In this document: positions 16,244 through 16,274 of the stretch, in pieces
How the letters are laid out: each line of letters starts with the position of its first letter
Position numbering within the stretch: position 1 is the stretch's first letter
NCBI GenBank assembly: GCA_016194725.1
Contig: JACQAW010000063.1
Coordinates: 1 to 16,274, forward strand
Direction: 5' to 3'
DNA from: Deltaproteobacteria bacterium
GTDB taxonomy: Bacteria; Bdellovibrionota; UBA1018; UBA923
Length of the DNA stretch: 16,274 nucleotides
Translations under genes and position numbers: made by a program
The notes under the pieces: generated by a model
Told to the model about the DNA's origin: nothing
Databases searched by the model: none
The model's input: the letters and a program-made list of their open reading frames with translations, nothing else

Positions 16244-16274
16244 CGTTTGCTCGAGCAGGTCCATGCCGCGGTCG
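16214..16274 (-). CDS. C-terminus of a minus-strand gene, perhaps a class III aminotransferase
   Basis: Only the last 19 codons and the TGA (16214-16216) are present: DRGMDLLEQTLTEFGKNVV. The helical 'GMDLLEQTL' ending resembles the C-terminal helix of class III PLP aminotransferases (GABA or acetylornithine type), but this is too short to identify. It would overlap the convergent MMPL gene by 30 bp. Codon use looks normal for the window. Confidence 0.4.
   Translation of the reverse strand, partial: DRGMDLLEQTLTEFGKNVV

Overview
The window is a compact, gene-dense piece of about 16 kb from a GC-rich Gram-negative bacterium. An outer-membrane barrel protein, Sec signal peptides, a 12-helix RND exporter and an E. 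coli-type malic enzyme with a phosphotransacetylase tail all point to a Gram-negative envelope. A single bifunctional Rsh protein and the mix of housekeeping genes recall the old deltaproteobacterial grade (Myxococcota or Bdellovibrionota), but that placement is inference. There is no tRNA, rRNA, CRISPR array, insertion sequence or phage gene, and no gene-free stretch longer than 300 bases.

Layout: a partial outer-membrane barrel gene (minus, 1-584) diverges from maeB, which is followed 3 bp later by ridA. rpmB (bL28, minus) converges on ridA and has a leader containing a terminator-like hairpin. A DUF218/YdcF-like membrane protein and an EI24/CysZ-like membrane protein converge with a 38-bp overlap. 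A secreted protein of unknown function follows, ending at a clear terminator. The 250-bp gap 5939-6188 holds that terminator and a striking inverted element built from 7-mers and 18-mers.

The central block, read on the minus strand from about 11014 to 6189, is accA-yicC-gmk-rsh. All junctions overlap, so this is almost certainly one operon. It joins the first step of fatty-acid synthesis, an RNase, GDP synthesis and (p)ppGpp metabolism. Divergent from accA is a FliL-domain protein followed by engB (ribosome-assembly GTPase). Next come a secreted protein whose frame is broken by a one-base shift and, 6 bp later, an RND/MMPL exporter. The last bases hold the C-terminus of a minus-strand gene, perhaps an aminotransferase.

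Most of this is ordinary chromosomal housekeeping sequence. The non-coding signals are the most interesting part: interleaved divergent promoters in front of maeB, -10-like hexamers placed 6-11 bases before several starts that lack a Shine-Dalgarno (possible leaderless mRNAs), a possible rpmB attenuator, the 6011-6176 repeat element, and two short tandem repeats inside or at the start of genes.
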